A stretch of DNA of 64,000 nucleotides from Lysobacteraceae bacterium NML03-0222 (GTDB lineage Bacteria > Pseudomonadota > Gammaproteobacteria > Xanthomonadales > Xanthomonadaceae), in NCBI GenBank assembly GCA_002798195.1, contig NWQM01000007.1, positions 1 to 64,000 of the forward strand. The letters run 5' to 3'. The translations under genes were made by a program, and so were the position numbers. Shown here in pieces: positions 53,628 through 62,383 of this stretch. Position 1 is the stretch's first letter, and each line of letters opens with the position of its first letter. The notes under the pieces were generated by a model. That model was not told where the DNA came from. It did not search any database and saw only the letters and a list, made by a program, of their open reading frames with translations.

Positions 53628-55325
53628 ATGCGACACACTCTGCTTTTTCCGGCGCTGGCCTCGGCGCTGTGGCTGGCAGCCTGCCAGAACGCCGCCGATG
53701 GCAGCCATACCGCCGAACACGCTGCGCCACCGGCCACGCCTGCCGCCCAGCATGCCTTCAGCGCCGATATCAATCTGGCTGATTACACCGAGCTTCTGAA
53801 AACACTCGCTTCCGACCAGATGGAAGGCCGTGCGCCCGGCACCGTGGGCGAGGAGCGCAGCATCGAATACATCCGCCAGCAGTTTGAAGCGGCGGGTCTG
53901 AAGCCCGGCAATAATGGCGACTGGTTCCAGACCGTGGCCATGACCGTCACCGAGGCTTCGCCCGATACCACCATGCAGGTGGAGGTGGGCGGCAAGCACC
54001 ACACCTTCAAATTTGGCGATGACATGGTGGTCGGCACCCGCACCGGCGAAGCACAGGTCAAGCTCGATGCCAGCCAGCTGGTGTTTGTCGGCTATGGCGT
54101 GGATGCGCCCGAGCACAACTGGAATGACTACGCCGGGGTCGATGTCAAAGGCAAAACCGTGGTGATGTTCGTCAACGACCCGGGCTTCCACGCCGGTGAC
54201 GAGCGCCTGTTTGAAGGCAAGCGCATGACCTATTACGGCCGCTGGACCTACAAATTTGAAGAAGCCGCGCGCAAGGGCGCCAGCGGCGCACTGGTGATTC
54301 ACGACGATGCCGGCGCGGCCTATGGTTGGGGCGTGGTGAAGAACTCCTGGTCGGGCGAGCAATTTGACCTGCCTGCCCAGACCGACCCGGAACCGCGCCT
54401 ACCCATCCAGGGCTGGCTGACCGGTGAAACTGCTGCCAAACTGTTTGCCGATGCCGGGCTTGACCTTGAAACAATGCGTCAAGCCGCAGGCAAGCGCGGC
54501 TTCAAGGCCGTACCGCTGGATGCCAGGATGAGCGTGGAGCTGAGCAGCAAAATCAGCGAAAAATCCTCGCGCAATGTCATCGGCATGTTGCCCGGCACGG
54601 AAACCCCGGATGAGGCCATCGTCTATATGGCGCACTGGGATCACCTCGGCAAGCATGAGGGCGAAGGCGACCAGACCTATAACGGCGCGGTGGACAATGC
54701 CACCGGCGTTGCCGGCATCATCGAAATCGCCGGGCAGTTTGCCGCCAACCCGCCCAAGCGCTCAGTGCTGTTCCTGGCCGTGACCCTGGAAGAATCCGGC
54801 CTGCTGGGCTCCAAGCACTATGTGAGCAGCGCGCCTGTGGTGCCGATGGACAAGACCGTGGCCGTCATCAATATGGATGCCATGCCGGTGGGCGGACGCG
54901 CCAAGAACATGACCGTCATCGGCATGGGCAATTCCGAACTGGAAGACCTGCTGGCCGAAGCACTGAAGCCGCAGGATCGCATCATCACCCCCGAAGCCAC
55001 GCCCGAGGACGGCTTTTATTTCCGCTCCGACCATTTCAACTTTGCCAAGGCCGGTGTGCCGGCGCTGTATGCCAAGGGAGGCGATGACCTGCGCGAAGGC
55101 GGCACGGAAGCCGGACAGGCGGTGATGGCCGACTACCGCAAGCACCGCTACCACAAGCCCAGCGATGAGTTCGACCCAAGCTGGAAACTCGACGGCCTGG
55201 TCGAAGACCTGCAAGCCCTGTACCAAGTCGGCAATCGGGTCGCCAATGACGGCAGCTGGCCGAACTGGTACAAGACCAGCGCCTTCCGCGCTGCGCGCGA
55301 TACGATGATGGCCGAGAAGAAGTAA
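53628..55325 (+). CDS. M28 family metallopeptidase, lipoprotein
   Basis: Zn-dependent exopeptidase. The 565 residues have a lipobox LWLAAC (Cys19), an N-terminal domain with SDQMEGRAPGTVGEE, a PA-type insert (residues about 140-260) and a catalytic domain. Expected metal ligands are His of YMAHWDHLG, Asp of GAVDNATGVAG, Glu of LEESGLLGS, Asp of VINMDAM and His of HRYHKPSDEF. Probably outer-membrane anchored and processing peptides in the periplasm. Its ribosome-binding site lies in a perfect hairpin. Confidence 0.93.
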   Translation: MRHTLLFPALASALWLAACQNAADGSHTAEHAAPPATPAAQHAFSADINLADYTELLKTLASDQMEGRAPGTVGEERSIEYIRQQFEAAGLKPGNNGDWFQTVAMTVTEASPDTTMQVEVGGKHHTFKFGDDMVVGTRTGEAQVKLDASQLVFVGYGVDAPEHNWNDYAGVDVKGKTVVMFVNDPGFHAGDERLFEGKRMTYYGRWTYKFEEAARKGASGALVIHDDAGAAYGWGVVKNSWSGEQFDLPAQTDPEPRLPIQGWLTGETAAKLFADAGLDLETMRQAAGKRGFKAVPLDARMSVELSSKISEKSSRNVIGMLPGTETPDEAIVYMAHWDHLGKHEGEGDQTYNGAVDNATGVAGIIEIAGQFAANPPKRSVLFLAVTLEESGLLGSKHYVSSAPVVPMDKTVAVINMDAMPVGGRAKNMTVIGMGNSELEDLLAEALKPQDRIITPEATPEDGFYFRSDHFNFAKAGVPALYAKGGDDLREGGTEAGQAVMADYRKHRYHKPSDEFDPSWKLDGLVEDLQALYQVGNRVANDGSWPNWYKTSAFRAARDTMMAEKK

Positions 55326-55350
55326 TCACACGCTTTCATCCAGGTGCAGC

Positions 55351-55380
55351 AAGAACGGCTCCCCAAAGGGAGCCGTTCTT
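55351..55380. terminator. two-way terminator between the M28 peptidase and the sensor kinase
   Basis: A perfect 13-bp stem AAGAACGGCTCCC (55351-55363) and complement (55368-55380) with a CAAA loop sits between two convergent genes. The A/T ends of the stem give short U-rich exits on both strands. Confidence 0.82.
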
Positions 55381-55398
55381 GCTTTCTGCGAAAGCGCA

Positions 55399-56736
55399 TT
55401 ACGGTTGCGTGAAACTCAACGTGGCAATCACGCCACGTTCTGCGCCGGGCACCACGCGCACATGCCAGCCATACAAGTCACACAAGCGGCGCACGATGGA
55501 AAGGCCGATGCCGCCGCCGTGGGTGTGCTCGGCATGGGCGCCGCGATAGCCGCGCTCGAACAGTCGGGCGGCTTCTTCTTCGGAAAGGCCGGGACCGGTG
55601 TCGATGACTTGCACGGCGTTTTCAACCAGCCGCACCACCACTTCGCCGCTCGGGGTGTATTTCACGGCATTGCCAATCAGATTGCCCAGCGCCACGCTGA
55701 CGGCGGCCTCGGGCGCGTCCACAATCAGGCCGGGTGCGCCCTCCAGCCGCAGTTCAAGCGATTTGCCGCGCAGTTGCGAGCGGTGTGCATCCAGCAAGTG
55801 CTCGGCCACTCGTGCGACATCGGTTGCGCCGGTGACGCGCTCGTTGCGGGAGAGCTGCAACAGCGCATTGGTCAGGTCAGTGCCGTTTTGCTGGGCGCGC
55901 TGGATGCGCAACAGACGCTGGCGGGTTTTCTCGTCCAGATTGTCCTGCGAAAGCAGCAGCTCGGTGGCGCTGCGAATCACCGCCAGCGGCGTGCGCAACT
56001 CGTGACTGACATCGGCATTGAATTCGCGGTCACGCTGTACCACGTCGGTCAGACGCTCGGAATAATCATCCAATGCCTTGGCCAGCTCCCCCACTTCGTC
56101 GTCTGCAAAAAACGGCGCAAGCTGCTCCGGGTTGGAGCTGCTGCCAGCTTTGCGCAGGCGTTTGGCAAGGTCGGTTACCGGGCTCATCACTTTCGAGGCC
56201 GACCACCAGCCCAGCAGCAGTGACAGCAAGCCAAACAGCACCACCGCAAACATCAGTGCCTGACGGATGCGCTGTTCGGCACCGACCGCCTTGGCGGTGT
56301 CGTAGGCCAGAAAAAACCAGGCATCGTCAGTTTTGCGCACCGCCAGCATGTAGTGCGAGGGGTTGTTGTTTTCATCCATGCCTATCATCGGATGGATGCC
56401 ATCTGCCAGCGCTGCCCATTCCGGGCGGTCATTGCGCACCCTGTCCCAAGCCGAGGGCGGGTAGGTAAAAGCCCGCATCTGCTCGACTTCCACTTCCGGG
56501 GCGATATTCGGGTCGCCGGTTTCGGCAAAGGTACGTGCCGCCGCTGCAATGTTCTTGTTGAGCGTGTCCTCCAGCAACTGGTTCTGCACGCTGGTGCGCA
56601 CCACTTCAGTGGCATAGGCAAACAGCAGGGTCAGACCCAGCCCCAGCAGGAAGAACGACCAGATGATGCGGCTGCGCAGCCGCCTGCGCCGGGTGTGTTT
56701 TTTCTTGCCCGGGTCAGTTTCGGGATTACTGCTCAT
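55399..56736 (-). CDS. sensor histidine kinase
   Basis: The 445-residue inner-membrane kinase has membrane segments at about 24-44 and 160-182 around a periplasmic loop of about 115 residues containing EVEVEQM and many acidic residues. A HAMP domain follows, then HisKA (FNADVSHELRTPLAVI) and a HATPase with NLIGNAVKYTPSG, DTGPGLSEEE and GGGIGLSIVRR. Overlaps its response regulator gene by 11 bp. The layout resembles ColS/PhoQ-type kinases; the stimulus is not determined. Confidence 0.92.
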   Translation of the reverse strand: MSSNPETDPGKKKHTRRRRLRSRIIWSFFLLGLGLTLLFAYATEVVRTSVQNQLLEDTLNKNIAAAARTFAETGDPNIAPEVEVEQMRAFTYPPSAWDRVRNDRPEWAALADGIHPMIGMDENNNPSHYMLAVRKTDDAWFFLAYDTAKAVGAEQRIRQALMFAVVLFGLLSLLLGWWSASKVMSPVTDLAKRLRKAGSSSNPEQLAPFFADDEVGELAKALDDYSERLTDVVQRDREFNADVSHELRTPLAVIRSATELLLSQDNLDEKTRQRLLRIQRAQQNGTDLTNALLQLSRNERVTGATDVARVAEHLLDAHRSQLRGKSLELRLEGAPGLIVDAPEAAVSVALGNLIGNAVKYTPSGEVVVRLVENAVQVIDTGPGLSEEEAARLFERGYRGAHAEHTHGGGIGLSIVRRLCDLYGWHVRVVPGAERGVIATLSFTQP

Positions 56737-57406
56737 CCGAGGCTGCAATGCGGTAACCAATGCCGTGACGGGTTTGAATCAGCGCGCTGCCAAAGGGCTT
56801 GTCGATGGCACTGCGCAGGCCGTGGATATGCACGCGCAACGAATCCGAGTCCGGCAGCTCCTCGCCCCAGACGCGGTTTTCCAACTCTTGCCGAGTGACC
56901 ACCGCTGGGCTGGCCTCCATCAATGCTTGCAGGATGCGCAGCGCAGTGGGATTGAGCTGCAACAGCTTGCCGGCACGGCGCACTTCCAGGGTATCGAGGT
57001 TGTATTCCAGGTCAGCCACTTGCAGCTCGCGGGTCTGCATGCCCTTGCCACGGCGCGCCAGCGCGGCCAAGCGCACTTCCACTTCTTGCAGGGCAAAGGG
57101 TTTGACCAGGTAATCATCGGCACCGGACTCGAACCCGGCCAGCTTGTTGTCCAGCGTATCGCGCGCGGTCAGCATCAAAATCGGCGTTTGTTTGCGCGCC
57201 TCGTTGCGCAGCTTGCGGCTGACTTCCAGCCCGTCCATGCCCGGCAGGTTGAGATCCAGCACGATGGCATCGAATTCATTGACCACGGCCAGATGCAGGC
57301 CGGTCACGCCATCGGCGGCGAAGTCCACGGTATGCCCGCGGTCCTCCAGGAAATCGCCCAGGTTGGCGGCGATATCCTGGTTGTCTTCAATCACGAGTAT
57401 GCGCAT
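56726..57406 (-). CDS. OmpR-family response regulator
   Basis: The 226-residue DNA-binding response regulator has a receiver with VIEDNQDIA, phospho-Asp in IVLDLNLPGMDG, TARDTLDNKLAGFESGADDYLVKPF, and a winged-helix output ending in HIHGLRSAIDKPFGSALIQTRHGIGYRI. AAGGAG precedes the ATG at 57406. First gene of the pair with the kinase, probably autoregulated. Target genes unknown. Confidence 0.94.
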   Translation of the reverse strand: MRILVIEDNQDIAANLGDFLEDRGHTVDFAADGVTGLHLAVVNEFDAIVLDLNLPGMDGLEVSRKLRNEARKQTPILMLTARDTLDNKLAGFESGADDYLVKPFALQEVEVRLAALARRGKGMQTRELQVADLEYNLDTLEVRRAGKLLQLNPTALRILQALMEASPAVVTRQELENRVWGEELPDSDSLRVHIHGLRSAIDKPFGSALIQTRHGIGYRIAASDEQ

Positions 57407-57474
57407 GTACTGCTCCTTGGTGCGGCTTGGCCGCAAAGATGGGGGGATTCTGGCACAGCCTGCCGCTGCGTGTT

Positions 57475-58392
57475 TCAGCTGCGCGTCTTCTTCGACAGCC
57501 GTGCGGCGGTTTTGTTCAGCGCCACACCCGATAGTGCGTATTCAACCATCATCCCGGCAATATCAAGGCCAGTGGCCGCCTCGATGCCTTCCAGCCCCGG
57601 CGAGGTATTCACCTCCAGCACCAAGGGGCCATGCCTTGAGCGAATCAAGTCCACCCCGGCCACGCCCAGCCCCAGCGCTGCTGCCGCTGCCACCGCCGCC
57701 TTGATTTCGTCCTCGTCCGCCTGAACTGCCGTAGCATGGCCACCACGATGCAGATTGGAGCGAAATTCGCCTTCTGCCGCCTGACGCCGAATGGCCGCCA
57801 CCACCTGACCGCCAATCACCAGACAGCGCAGATCCGCGCCACCGGCTTCTGCCACGAATGCCTGCACCAGAAACTGCGCATGCAGCCCGCGCAGGGCTTC
57901 AATCACGCTGGTGGAGGCAGCGTGCTTTTCGGTCAGCATCACCCCGGCGCCCTGTGCGCCCTCCTTGAGTTTGATGACATGCGGTGCCGGGCCGAGCATG
58001 GCCAGCAAGTCCGCCGTGTCGTCCGGGCTGTCGCCAAACACCGTGGCCGGTTGCGCGATGCCCTGCGCGGCCAGCATCTGATGCGCACGCAGCTTGTCCT
58101 GTGCGCACAGGATGGCGTCCGACGGATTGGGAGTATGCACACCCATCAGCTCGAACTGGCGCAGTACGGCGCTGGCGTAACGCATCACCGAAGCGCCAAT
58201 ACGCGGAATCACCGCATCGTAACCGGCCAGCGGCTGGCCTTTGTAGCGCATGTCAAAGCCATCGCCCGATACCCGCAGATAGCAGCGCAGCGGGTCGAGT
58301 ACACGCACGCTATGGCCGCGCGCCCTGGCCGCCTCGACCAAACGGCGGGTGGAGTAGAGCCGGCTATTGCGCGAGAGGATGGCAAGTTTCAT
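57475..58392 (-). CDS. rimK: RimK family alpha-L-glutamate ligase
   Basis: ATP-grasp ligase; E. coli RimK adds glutamates to ribosomal protein S6. The 305 residues have the RimK N-terminus KLAILSRNSRLYSTRRLVEA, RGHSVRVLDPLRCY, IPRIGAS, the ATP-grasp Lys in HVIKLKEGAQGAGV, FVAEAGGADLRCLVIG and the metal-binding VLEVNTSPGLEGIE. GATACT ends 6 nt before the ATG with no ribosome-binding site. Confidence 0.93.
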   Translation of the reverse strand: MKLAILSRNSRLYSTRRLVEAARARGHSVRVLDPLRCYLRVSGDGFDMRYKGQPLAGYDAVIPRIGASVMRYASAVLRQFELMGVHTPNPSDAILCAQDKLRAHQMLAAQGIAQPATVFGDSPDDTADLLAMLGPAPHVIKLKEGAQGAGVMLTEKHAASTSVIEALRGLHAQFLVQAFVAEAGGADLRCLVIGGQVVAAIRRQAAEGEFRSNLHRGGHATAVQADEDEIKAAVAAAAALGLGVAGVDLIRSRHGPLVLEVNTSPGLEGIEAATGLDIAGMMVEYALSGVALNKTAARLSKKTRS

Positions 58393-58398
58393 CGCGCC

Positions 58399-58404
58399 AG
58401 TATC
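58399..58404 (-). promoter_or_regulatory. candidate -10 of a leaderless rimK promoter
   Basis: GATACT on the minus strand (4 of 6) ends 6 nt before the rimK start at 58392. No clear -35 and no Shine-Dalgarno. Confidence 0.35.
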
Positions 58405-58488
58405 CGCCAGACACGACGAAATAACACGAAAATGAGAACTGTTCCCGACAAAGCCCTAAAATACCCGCCCCCATTCAAGGAGAGCCTC

Positions 58489-59640
58489 ATGCGTCTTCGT
58501 CCTACCCTGATTGCCCTGTCGCTGGCATTTGCACTGCCGCAAGCCCAGGCCGAAACCGTCACTGCCGAGCGCGTGGCACAGCATTATGCTGCGCTGGTAC
58601 AGGCCAGCTATGAAGATACGCTGGCAGCTGCGCAGGACATGCAACGCGCGATTGAGGCCTTCAACGCTGCGCCGTCGCAGGCAACTCTGGACGCTGCTCG
58701 GCAAAAATGGCGCGACGCACGCGAGTTCTACGGGCAGACCGAAGTATTCCGCTTCTACGGCGGCCCCATTGACGATGAAGGCGGCATCGAAGGCCGGCTC
58801 AATTCCTGGCCGCTGGACGAGTCCTATGTGGACTATGTGGAAGGCCGCCCCGGCAATGGTTTCATCAATGACCGGCGCTTCAAGATCAGCAAGGCCAATA
58901 TCGCGCGTATGAACGAGCGCGGCGGCGAGGAAAACATCAGTGCCGGCTGGCATGCCATCGAGTTTCTGCTCTGGGGGCAGGATATGCGCGAAGACGGCGC
59001 CGGCACCCGCAGCTTTGAAGATTTCGTCGATGGCAAAGGCGCCAATGCCCAGCGCCGCCGCCAGTATCTGCAAGTGGTGACCGAACTTTTGGTTGACGAT
59101 CTGGCAAGCCTCGCCCGCGAATGGACAGCCAATGGCAACAATTACCGTGCCCGCTTCAGCCAGCAGGGGCAAGAGGCGGTGCGCAAGATCATCGTCGGCA
59201 TGGGCTCGCTCTCGCGCGGCGAGCTGGCCGGGGAGCGGCTGGAAGTCCCCATGGCCTCGCAGGATCAGGAGGACGAGCAATCCTGCTTCTCCGACAATAC
59301 CCACCGCGATACCGTCAACAATGCCCTCGGCATCCGCAATGTCTGGCTGGGCGAGTATCAGCGCCGCGATGGCAGCCGCCTGCAAGGCCCTGGCATCCGC
59401 GACTTGGTGGCAGCAGCCAATCCGCAGCTTGCCGAAAAAACCGGCGCGCAGATTGAGGCATCACTCAAATCCGCCGAAGCCATCCAGGCGCCGTTTGACC
59501 GCGAAATCATCGGCGATGAAAGCGCCCCCGGCCGCCAGCGCGTACAGGCCACCATCGACAGCCTGACCGCACAGAGCAAGCTGCTGATTGAATCGGCCAA
59601 CGCCATCGGCATCCAGCAACTCACCCTGGTTGATCCATGA
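58489..59640 (+). CDS. imelysin-family protein
   Basis: The 383-residue exported protein has a signal peptide (ALSLAFALPQAQA). Imelysin signatures include HYAALVQASYEDTLAAAQ, FRFYGGPIDDEGG, the GWHAIEFLLWGQD motif with the H-x-x-E pair typical of the EfeO/IrpA fold, and SCFSDNTHRDTVNNALGI. The family is tied to iron uptake, and the old peptidase name is doubtful. AAGGAG precedes the ATG at 58489; the longer upstream frame overlaps rimK and is rejected. Coupled to the next gene by ATGA. Confidence 0.9.
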   Translation: MRLRPTLIALSLAFALPQAQAETVTAERVAQHYAALVQASYEDTLAAAQDMQRAIEAFNAAPSQATLDAARQKWRDAREFYGQTEVFRFYGGPIDDEGGIEGRLNSWPLDESYVDYVEGRPGNGFINDRRFKISKANIARMNERGGEENISAGWHAIEFLLWGQDMREDGAGTRSFEDFVDGKGANAQRRRQYLQVVTELLVDDLASLAREWTANGNNYRARFSQQGQEAVRKIIVGMGSLSRGELAGERLEVPMASQDQEDEQSCFSDNTHRDTVNNALGIRNVWLGEYQRRDGSRLQGPGIRDLVAAANPQLAEKTGAQIEASLKSAEAIQAPFDREIIGDESAPGRQRVQATIDSLTAQSKLLIESANAIGIQQLTLVDP

Positions 59641-61124
59641 GCCGGAAACACATGCTGGCCGTGTTGTCGGTTCTGACCACCAGCATTGGCGCGGCCAGCT
59701 GGCTGCACGCCACCGCCGGCCATGACGACCCGCTGGGTGAGCAAACCGGCGGCAGCACCACGGTGCCTGCCACTGGCCGGAATGCGTTTTCGTTTCCGTT
59801 TGCCAATCTGGACGATGCCGAGCGCACCCGTTTTGCCATCGGCAACTCGTTCTTTCGCCGCAACTGGGTGGAAGCTCCGGCCTCCACCACGGCCCGCGAT
59901 GGTCTGGGGCCGCATTTCATTGCGCGCTCCTGCGGCGGCTGCCATGTACAGGACGGACGCGGCGCACCGCCGGACTACCGCAAAACCCGTGGCCGCGATG
60001 CCGAGCCGACCGTAGCCCTGCTGATGCGCCTGTCCATCCCCGGTGAAGCCGACCCCAAAGCCGGGGTACGCCCCGACCCGGTGTATGGCGACCAGTTCAA
60101 TAATGCCGCCGTGCAAGGCGTGCGTCCCGAAGGCCAGGTGGAAATTCGCACCCGCCCGATTCATGGCCGCTTTGCCGATGGCAGCCGCTATACCTTGCAG
60201 CAGCCGCTGTACCGTCTGGTACGCCTGGGCTATGGCGCGCCCACCCGAGGCTTGATGATCAGCCCGCGCATTGCCCCGCAACTGCCGGGCGTGGGACTGA
60301 TCGAAGCCATCGACGAGGCCGATATCCTTGCCAATGCCCGCGAGCAGGCCGCCCGTCCCGACCGCATCAAAGGTCAACCTAACCGGGTCTGGGATGCGGT
60401 CGCCGGTGCCGAGCGCATTGGCCGCTTTGGCTGGAAAGCCAATGTCGCCAGCATCGCCCACCAGACCGCCGGGGCGTTTCTGGGCGATATGGGCATCACC
60501 AGCCCGACCTTTCCGTATGAAACCTGCACCGCCACGCAAACCGATTGCCTCGCCGCCCCGCATGGCGGCGGCAAACGCCGTGGCCGCGACGGCGTACTGA
60601 GTGCCGCCGAGGCACATGCCGGACAGCCGGAAATCGACCAGAAAACCCTGAATGACGTGATTTTTTACCAGGCCACGCTCGCCCCCCCGGCACGCCGCAA
60701 TGCCCGCGACGCGCAAGTCTTGCGTGGACAAAAACTGTTCCATGACGCGCAATGCGCCGCCTGCCATCGCCCCAGCTATACCACCGGCAACCCACCGTTC
60801 CCGGCGCTCGCCAGCGCCAAGGCCAGCGGCCAGACCATCTGGCCCTATACCGACTTGCTGCTGCACGACATGGGCGAGGCTCTGGCCGATGGCCGCCCCG
60901 ACTTTGCCGCCAACGGCCGGCAATGGAAAACCCCGCCGCTATGGGGCATCGGCCTGATTCGTGATGTCAACGGCCATCTGCGGCTGATGCACGATGGCCG
61001 CGCCGATGGCGTCATGGAAGCCATCCTCTGGCACGGCGGCGAAGCAGAAGACTCGCGCCAGCAAGTGCTGAACATGCCCCAAAGCGACCGCGACGCACTG
61101 GTGAAATTCGTCGAATCGCTTTGA
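59637..61124 (+). CDS. di-haem oxidoreductase (DHOR/DUF1111)
   Basis: The 495-residue periplasmic c-type cytochrome has an N-terminal signal or anchor segment (about 3-25), two haem-binding motifs CGGCH (about residue 100) and CAACH (about residue 377), and conserved FGWKANVASIAHQ, WPYTDLLLHDMG and WGIGLI. This is the MauG-related family often paired with imelysins, and the ATGA overlap here supports a shared iron- or redox-related role. The usual second imelysin is missing. Confidence 0.92.
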   Translation: MSRKHMLAVLSVLTTSIGAASWLHATAGHDDPLGEQTGGSTTVPATGRNAFSFPFANLDDAERTRFAIGNSFFRRNWVEAPASTTARDGLGPHFIARSCGGCHVQDGRGAPPDYRKTRGRDAEPTVALLMRLSIPGEADPKAGVRPDPVYGDQFNNAAVQGVRPEGQVEIRTRPIHGRFADGSRYTLQQPLYRLVRLGYGAPTRGLMISPRIAPQLPGVGLIEAIDEADILANAREQAARPDRIKGQPNRVWDAVAGAERIGRFGWKANVASIAHQTAGAFLGDMGITSPTFPYETCTATQTDCLAAPHGGGKRRGRDGVLSAAEAHAGQPEIDQKTLNDVIFYQATLAPPARRNARDAQVLRGQKLFHDAQCAACHRPSYTTGNPPFPALASAKASGQTIWPYTDLLLHDMGEALADGRPDFAANGRQWKTPPLWGIGLIRDVNGHLRLMHDGRADGVMEAILWHGGEAEDSRQQVLNMPQSDRDALVKFVESL

Positions 61125-61207
61125 GCACCTGCCCGGCACTCAAGTACCGGGCACAGCTCAGCGCGGCAAGGATGAAGTCCCCCTGCAAGCGCCGCCATGT
61201 GCCGCCC

Positions 61208-61891
61208 CTATATCGAAGCCTCCGCCTGCGCCACCTGCTGCGCGCGGTTGTCGATGTTTTGCACTATCTTGCCACCATGCAATACCAACACCCGGTCGGC
61301 GCTGGCGATGGTTTCCGGGCGGTGGGCGACAATCACCCGGGTGATGTCGAGCTGCTTCACCGCCGCATTTACCGATTGCTCATTGTGGATGTCCAGATGG
61401 CTGGTGGCCTCATCCAGAAACAGCAGCTTGGGCTGGCGGTACAGCGCACGCGCCAGAATCACCCGCTGTTTTTGCCCGCCAGAAAGACTGCTGCCCATAT
61501 CGCCAATCAGGCTGTGATAGCCCATCGGCATCGCCATGATTTCATCGTGGATGGCGGCCATGTGCGCGGCCTGCTCCACCCGCGCCTGATCCACATGGGC
61601 ATCAAAAAAGCTGATGTTGTCGGCAATACTGCCGGCAAACAGCTGGTCATCCTGCATCACCGCGCCCATATATTGACGGACGTTTTGTGCACCAACTTTG
61701 TGGATGTCTTGCCCGCCGATGCGGATGCTGCCTTCCTGGGGCCTCAGCAGCCCCAGTAATAATTTCACCAGCGTGGTTTTACCGCCGCCAGACGCACCGA
61801 CAATCGCCACCGATTCCCCTGGCTCGATAGTGAAAGACAAATCCTTCAGCACCCACGGCTCGCCATCGGCATAGCGGAAGCCCAAGCCTTT
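61208..61891 (-). pseudogene. truncated bacteriocin-type ABC exporter (ATPase domain only)
   Basis: The remaining 228 codons encode a complete nucleotide-binding domain. It has FRYADGEPWVLKDLSF, Walker A GASGGGKTTL, the signature GDMGSSLSGGQKQR, Walker B LLFLDEATSHLD and the H-loop IVAHRP. The DMGSSLSGGQKQR-to-ATSHLD stretch is typical of CvaB/RaxB exporters with an N-terminal C39 peptidase. The peptidase and membrane domains should continue upstream at higher coordinates, but an IS element begins at 61892 and the sequence beyond the IS is a tRNA, so those parts are gone. Any longer reading across the IS is artificial. Confidence 0.85.
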
Positions 61892-61969
61892 CGTAGCCTT
61901 CCCCTCAATTGAGACAGTTCTAAAGGAGAACTTTTGGCAGTCTATGAAGATGACTGAAGGAGAGTTCTG

Positions 61970-62383
61970 ATGCGCAAGAGCAAGTTCACTGAATCCCAGA
62001 TTGTGGGGATTTTGAAAGAGGCCGATGCGGGCATTCCCATCAAGGATCTGGTGCGTAGTCACGGCATCAGCGTGGCGACGTACTACAAATGGAAGAGCCG
62101 CTATGGCGGCATGGATGTGGCGGAGTTGGCGCGGATGCGCGAGCTTGAGGCTGAAAACAGTCGTCTCAAGCGCTTGTATGCCGAGCAGGCGCTGGAGATT
62201 CATGCCTTGAAGGATGTCATTGCAAGGAGCACTGGGACCGCTAGAGCGGCGCGAGTTGGCGCAGGTTCTGGTGGTCGAGCATGGCTTGTCGGTGCAACGG
62301 GCGTGCCGCGCCAGCGGTCTGGCAAAGGCCTCGTGGTATCGAGCAGTGACGGCGACAAAGACACGGGATACCGAAGTCATTGA
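61970..62383 (+). CDS. IS3-family transposase OrfA
   Basis: The first transposase gene has an HTH (SQIVGILKEADAGIPIKDLVRSHGISVATYYKWK) at about residues 8-43 and a Leu-zipper-like helix (LEAENSRLKRLYAEQALEIHALK). AAGGAGAG precedes the ATG. Recognisable OrfA ends near residue 85 (ALKDVIARS); the following 50 codons are out of the transposase frame. OrfB lies in the +1 frame relative to OrfA. Confidence 0.88.
   Translation: MRKSKFTESQIVGILKEADAGIPIKDLVRSHGISVATYYKWKSRYGGMDVAELARMRELEAENSRLKRLYAEQALEIHALKDVIARSTGTARAARVGAGSGGRAWLVGATGVPRQRSGKGLVVSSSDGDKDTGYRSH

Noticed and set aside
58421..58450. possible Fur box upstream of the imelysin gene (AACACG...CTGTT dyad)
   Set aside because: Only a few outer bases are symmetric and the match to the Fur consensus is weak, so it was not annotated.
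57736..58488. upstream extension of the imelysin frame
   Set aside because: It is antisense to rimK. The start at 58489 has AAGGAG and a signal peptide.
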